Assembly: GCA_002189035.1 (NCBI GenBank)
Contig: NEEC01000018.1
Span: 1,178,001-1,242,000 of the forward strand
Source: Utricularia gibba
Lineage: Eukaryota; Streptophyta; Magnoliopsida; Lamiales; Lentibulariaceae
Direction: 5' to 3'
Length of the DNA: 64,000 nucleotides
The notes beneath the pieces were generated by a model, which was given only the letters and a program-made list of their open reading frames with translations, searched no databases and was not told where the DNA came from. Positions 60,941 to 64,000 of this stretch are shown here, one piece after another (positions within the stretch are counted from its first letter, which is position 1; each line of letters begins with the position of its first letter). The translations under genes and the position numbers were made by a program.

Positions 60941-62659
60941 GTTTTTTTTCCAAACTCCCTCCAAGTTCGCTGGTTTTCTCCTTGTGGCGATTCCTAGTTC
61001 GTTTGTTCTCTGAAAGATGCTCCAAAAAACAGGAAGGGCACAAATTATTCAGATGATGAGGCACCATAAATACAACTTTCTTTGATGACCCCTCACTGCC
61101 CCCACACGGTGATGCTGACCACATAATTCGTTGTTTTCCACAGATTCTCCACTAGCTCTCTTTTTTCTTTATGATGAGTCACAGAAGCTTTACGTTGTTT
61201 ACAGTAAAATATGAAAAGAAAGACCTCAACAGAAGTTGCACTCCACTCAAACCACAAACTTTCCCCATCAATATGGGCTTCGTTTTATGTAAAACTTACT
61301 GGCTTTTATGCTCGGAGTTTCAGCTACTTTTCTTTTCTTCTTTAGAAGTTGTTCTTCATTGCCTAAGCTTCCAGACCCTGCAGTTAAGAGCCATACTTGG
61401 TAAGCTTGGGCCTGCAAAAACACTTATCCCTTTTTCTTCTCTTTTTTCTTAAAGAAGAAAAGGGAGTGAGTCAACACAAGCTTTTATCTAGAATACAGAT
61501 GCTAGAACTAGTGGTTGCAGAATCATCGCACTACGGCTACCCTAAACCGCAGAAAGGGTAGCACTTACATATTCCTTGACCAGATGAAGGGTAGATCAAC
61601 TCCGGAGATAAAATGTAAGGATTGAGTAGTTGTTCATCGCCCAACTGTACTTAAACGAATACTGGCAGCTCCCGATGTGTTGACCAAACAATATGCTCAA
61701 GTGCCTGTCAATTAATAGCGACACCATTCAGAAATAAACTCAATCAGATGACTGCAAACAGCACTGGTGATAATGGTGAACAAAATTATGAATGAATACG
61801 TGCTCAATGAGTTGACAGCCACTTCCAAAATAGTGCAAGTCCACCCACTTGATAATCTAGTGGAAGATGAATAGAGACACGATCTAAAAGCGAAGACAGA
61901 GCAAAACATGAACAGCTGACGCGTAAAGGAACCGGCCACCTACATATTCAATGGGAAAATTCTAAGACACAACATGCACGAGCAAAGACAAAAAAATGAA
62001 GATGCAAAAAGAACTCCAGAGTTTCATATAATCCACAACCGTCTCCATCAGCACACAAAGAAGCCGCATTTTTTTCAGCAGTACAATTCACACCAGCCCA
62101 CTTTAATTCCGGAAACTTACATCAACAACTCCTGCAATCCCCGTTTCACTACACATAATTGATGGATCCAATTCTCCGAATTCCAAAACGGCTTACTGTA
62201 TTGGGAGCATTGAACGGATAGCTCCATTGATGCATGCGATCATCCCAATCGGTGTCGATGAAGAATCAAAACCAAGGGATTGGTAAAATCCCAGCCACTG
62301 AAGAATTGGTTTTCGGGGTTTTAATTAATTTAATATATTCAATTTACAACCAATTTTATAAAAAAATCTCTTCCGTGGTAAATCAAAAATTGACTTTTAT
62401 ATGTTTATTTTAAATAATAACATGAAACTATTTTTTAAATGAAAATTTATATCGGAGTATTTTTTCAATGAACGTCTCATTAAAAAAAAAAACTTTATAA
62501 TAGACAAGTTTTGATACAAACTATTTAGATTTCATAAAATAGATCATTAAAATACAATCTTAATTTTAGAATCAAAATAGATTTTCATTAAATAATACCA
62601 TTTTATATAAAAAAAATACCAAAATCATATGTCAAATACATTTTTAAAATTTAAAACTC
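60941..62659. other. 5' region of zinc finger gene and intergenic DNA
   Basis: 1.7 kb without a convincing ORF. 60960-61190 is probably the 5' UTR. 61200-62300 has a less AT-biased composition and could hold a non-coding exon or leader intron, but no splice pair is certain. Confidence 0.45.
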
Positions 62660-63450
62660 ATATTTAATTTTAAATCACAAGTTTTACTTATTTTTATTTT
62701 ACAGTCAAACACTTTAATTTATGCAAAATACAGTCAATAAGTTTATCAATAAATTTAATTTATGCCAGGTTAAAAACTATTTTAAAAATTTTAAAAATTT
62801 GAGATAAATATTTTTAAAGAGAATTAAAATTTAATATACATTTTTAAAAAATATTGTAAATTTTTAAAAAATTATTCAAAAAATACTAAAAAATTATGAA
62901 AAATTATTACACTTTTTTCTAGTTTCATTTCTTATAATTTTCTACAAAATGGTATTATAGAAATAATATCTATACACAAAATTTCCTTTATCTTTTCATA
63001 TTTCAATTTTAATCAAAGACATTTATGTAAATTCAATTATCAAAATGAAATCATTGTTAGTATGTGTGATACAGTTGGTGTAATCGAAAAAAACATACAA
63101 GGATGACATAGTACTTTGAAGAAATGATAAGAAAGCATTATTTATGTTCATGAATTACTATTAAGATGTTTTAATATCAAAAAAAATTGGATAATGGAAG
63201 TATCATAGAAGAAATATTAAAAATTGAGAAAAATAATTTTAAAAAATTTAAAATATTTTAAAAAATATATATTGAATTTTAGCTCTATTTAAAAATATAT
63301 ATATCTCAAATTTTAAAATATTTTTTGACCGAAATGGCATAAATTGAATTTATTTGTAAATTTGTTGACTGAATTTTAAACAATTTAAAGTATTTGACTG
63401 TAAAATGAAAATGATTGAAAAATTATAACTTAAAAAATGATTTTTACTTA
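62660..63450. repeat. Long AT-rich inverted repeat (foldback), arms about 230 bp
   Basis: Left arm about 62660-62900, right arm about 63215-63450. Matching landmarks: 'attttacagtcaaacacttt' (left) against 'cattttacagtcaaatactt' (right, reversed), 'aaatttaatttatgcca' against 'aaattcaatttatgcca', and 'aatttgagataaatattttt' against 'aatttgagatatatatattt'. About 315 bp of loop lies between. It codes for nothing. It is probably a foldback or MITE-like element; target duplications were not found. Confidence 0.65.
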
Positions 63451-64000
63451 AATTCTATTTTATAATCTCCATTCCATGAAGCCCAAATCTGTTTTGGATC
63501 AAGACTACTCCAAGTAAATCGGATCCGGGCCGGCCCCATGATTCAAACTCTCACAAGAATTTCATGGGGAATAAGTCAATGCTATTTGACTGTTATTTGC
63601 AAATATGACCATTTTTCATTATTTATCACATTCATAAAAAAAAAATTAATTTTATCACACATTGAAAAGAGAATGACCATATTTACAATATATCCACTAT
63701 TTGACGATGGTGTGATTCTTTAAACATTATTTTTTGAGTAGTGTTTTATTTTTTATAAAATACTTTTAATTGCTATTTCTTAGAAAATTAAAAGTGTTAA
63801 TATTTTATAATAAAATTATTTATAAAATATTTTTTTATAAAAAGATGATACATTTTTAACAATTTTTTAAATGAAAAGGTTATATTATAATATATATTTT
63901 TGATTTAGTGGTTCAAAGTCTTTGGAACCAAATTTGAAGGCTTTTCAGATGAGCTCCACCATCTTTTCTTTATTGCAGTCGAGTCCAGTCAAAAGACAAC
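63451..64000. other. AT-rich end of window
   Basis: Nothing definite. The last 100 bp (from about 63900) are less AT-rich and contain 'tttctttattgcag', a possible splice acceptor, so an exon might begin just outside the window. Confidence 0.35.

Noticed and set aside
60941-60964. N-terminal extension of the single zinc finger protein to 60964
   Set aside because: Starts with TTG; the ATG is at 60940.

Overview
This is a window of a eudicot plant nuclear genome. The evidence is long AT-rich intergenic DNA, GT-AG (and some GC-AG) introns, plant-only families (GH3, NPY/NPH3, Snakin/GASA, SCPL, CYSTM, ZAT-type zinc fingers) and a miniature LTR retrotransposon. The progesterone 5-beta-reductase/iridoid synthase-like protein is close to what I recall of asterid (Lamiales) sequences, so an asterid is my guess, not a demonstrated fact. 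All exon maps below were made by hand from splice sites, reading phase and comparison between copies.

Region 1 (about 0.9-30.1 kb) is a decaying array of two interleaved families. The first is serine carboxypeptidase-like (SCPL) genes with 14 exons: SCPL-1 (1643-5449, minus, pseudogene), SCPL-2 (6594-9677, minus, intact 456 aa), SCPL-3 (13597-16730, minus, intact except that its ATG is now ACG) and SCPL-4 (23558-27468, plus, intact 479 aa). Four SCPL fragments lie at 5.8, 12.4, 20.6 and 28.2 kb. The second family encodes a small cysteine-rich tail-anchored (CYSTM) protein: one nearly intact gene (29575-30092, one base short in a C run) and three broken copies (10.6, 22.3 and 28.0 kb). The recurring order SCPL 3' end - about 0.4-0.5 kb - CYSTM - about 0.55 kb - SCPL 5' end suggests that an SCPL+CYSTM unit was duplicated, partly inverted and then eroded. 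SCPL-1 and SCPL-3 form one sister pair; SCPL-2 and SCPL-4 appear to form another. Mobile DNA in the array includes a complete TRIM element (1070-1607), related solo LTR pieces and a foldback element (11130-11711).

Region 2 (31-54 kb) is ordinary gene-rich DNA with single-copy regulatory and metabolic genes: a two-finger ZAT-type repressor (31034-31543, plus), an NPY-type BTB-NPH3 protein (36229-38348, plus), a coiled-coil protein with repeated S-L-D-K-x-L-V-K-H motifs (38813-41344, minus), a clade-D PP2C phosphatase (44885-46583, plus), a progesterone 5-beta-reductase/iridoid synthase-like enzyme (47024-48283, minus), a SWIB-domain protein with a probable plastid transit peptide (48960-49828, minus), a Snakin/GASA peptide (50850-51201, plus) and a group II GH3 auxin-amido synthetase (51777-53728, minus). 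NPY and GH3 both belong to auxin biology, but I see no evidence that the genes here form a cluster.

Region 3 (54-64 kb) is AT-rich and nearly empty. It holds one single-finger C2H2 repressor with a C-terminal EAR motif (60461-60940, minus), a doubtful short ORF near 59.7 kb and a long foldback structure near 62.7-63.4 kb. I saw no rRNA, tRNA or CRISPR.
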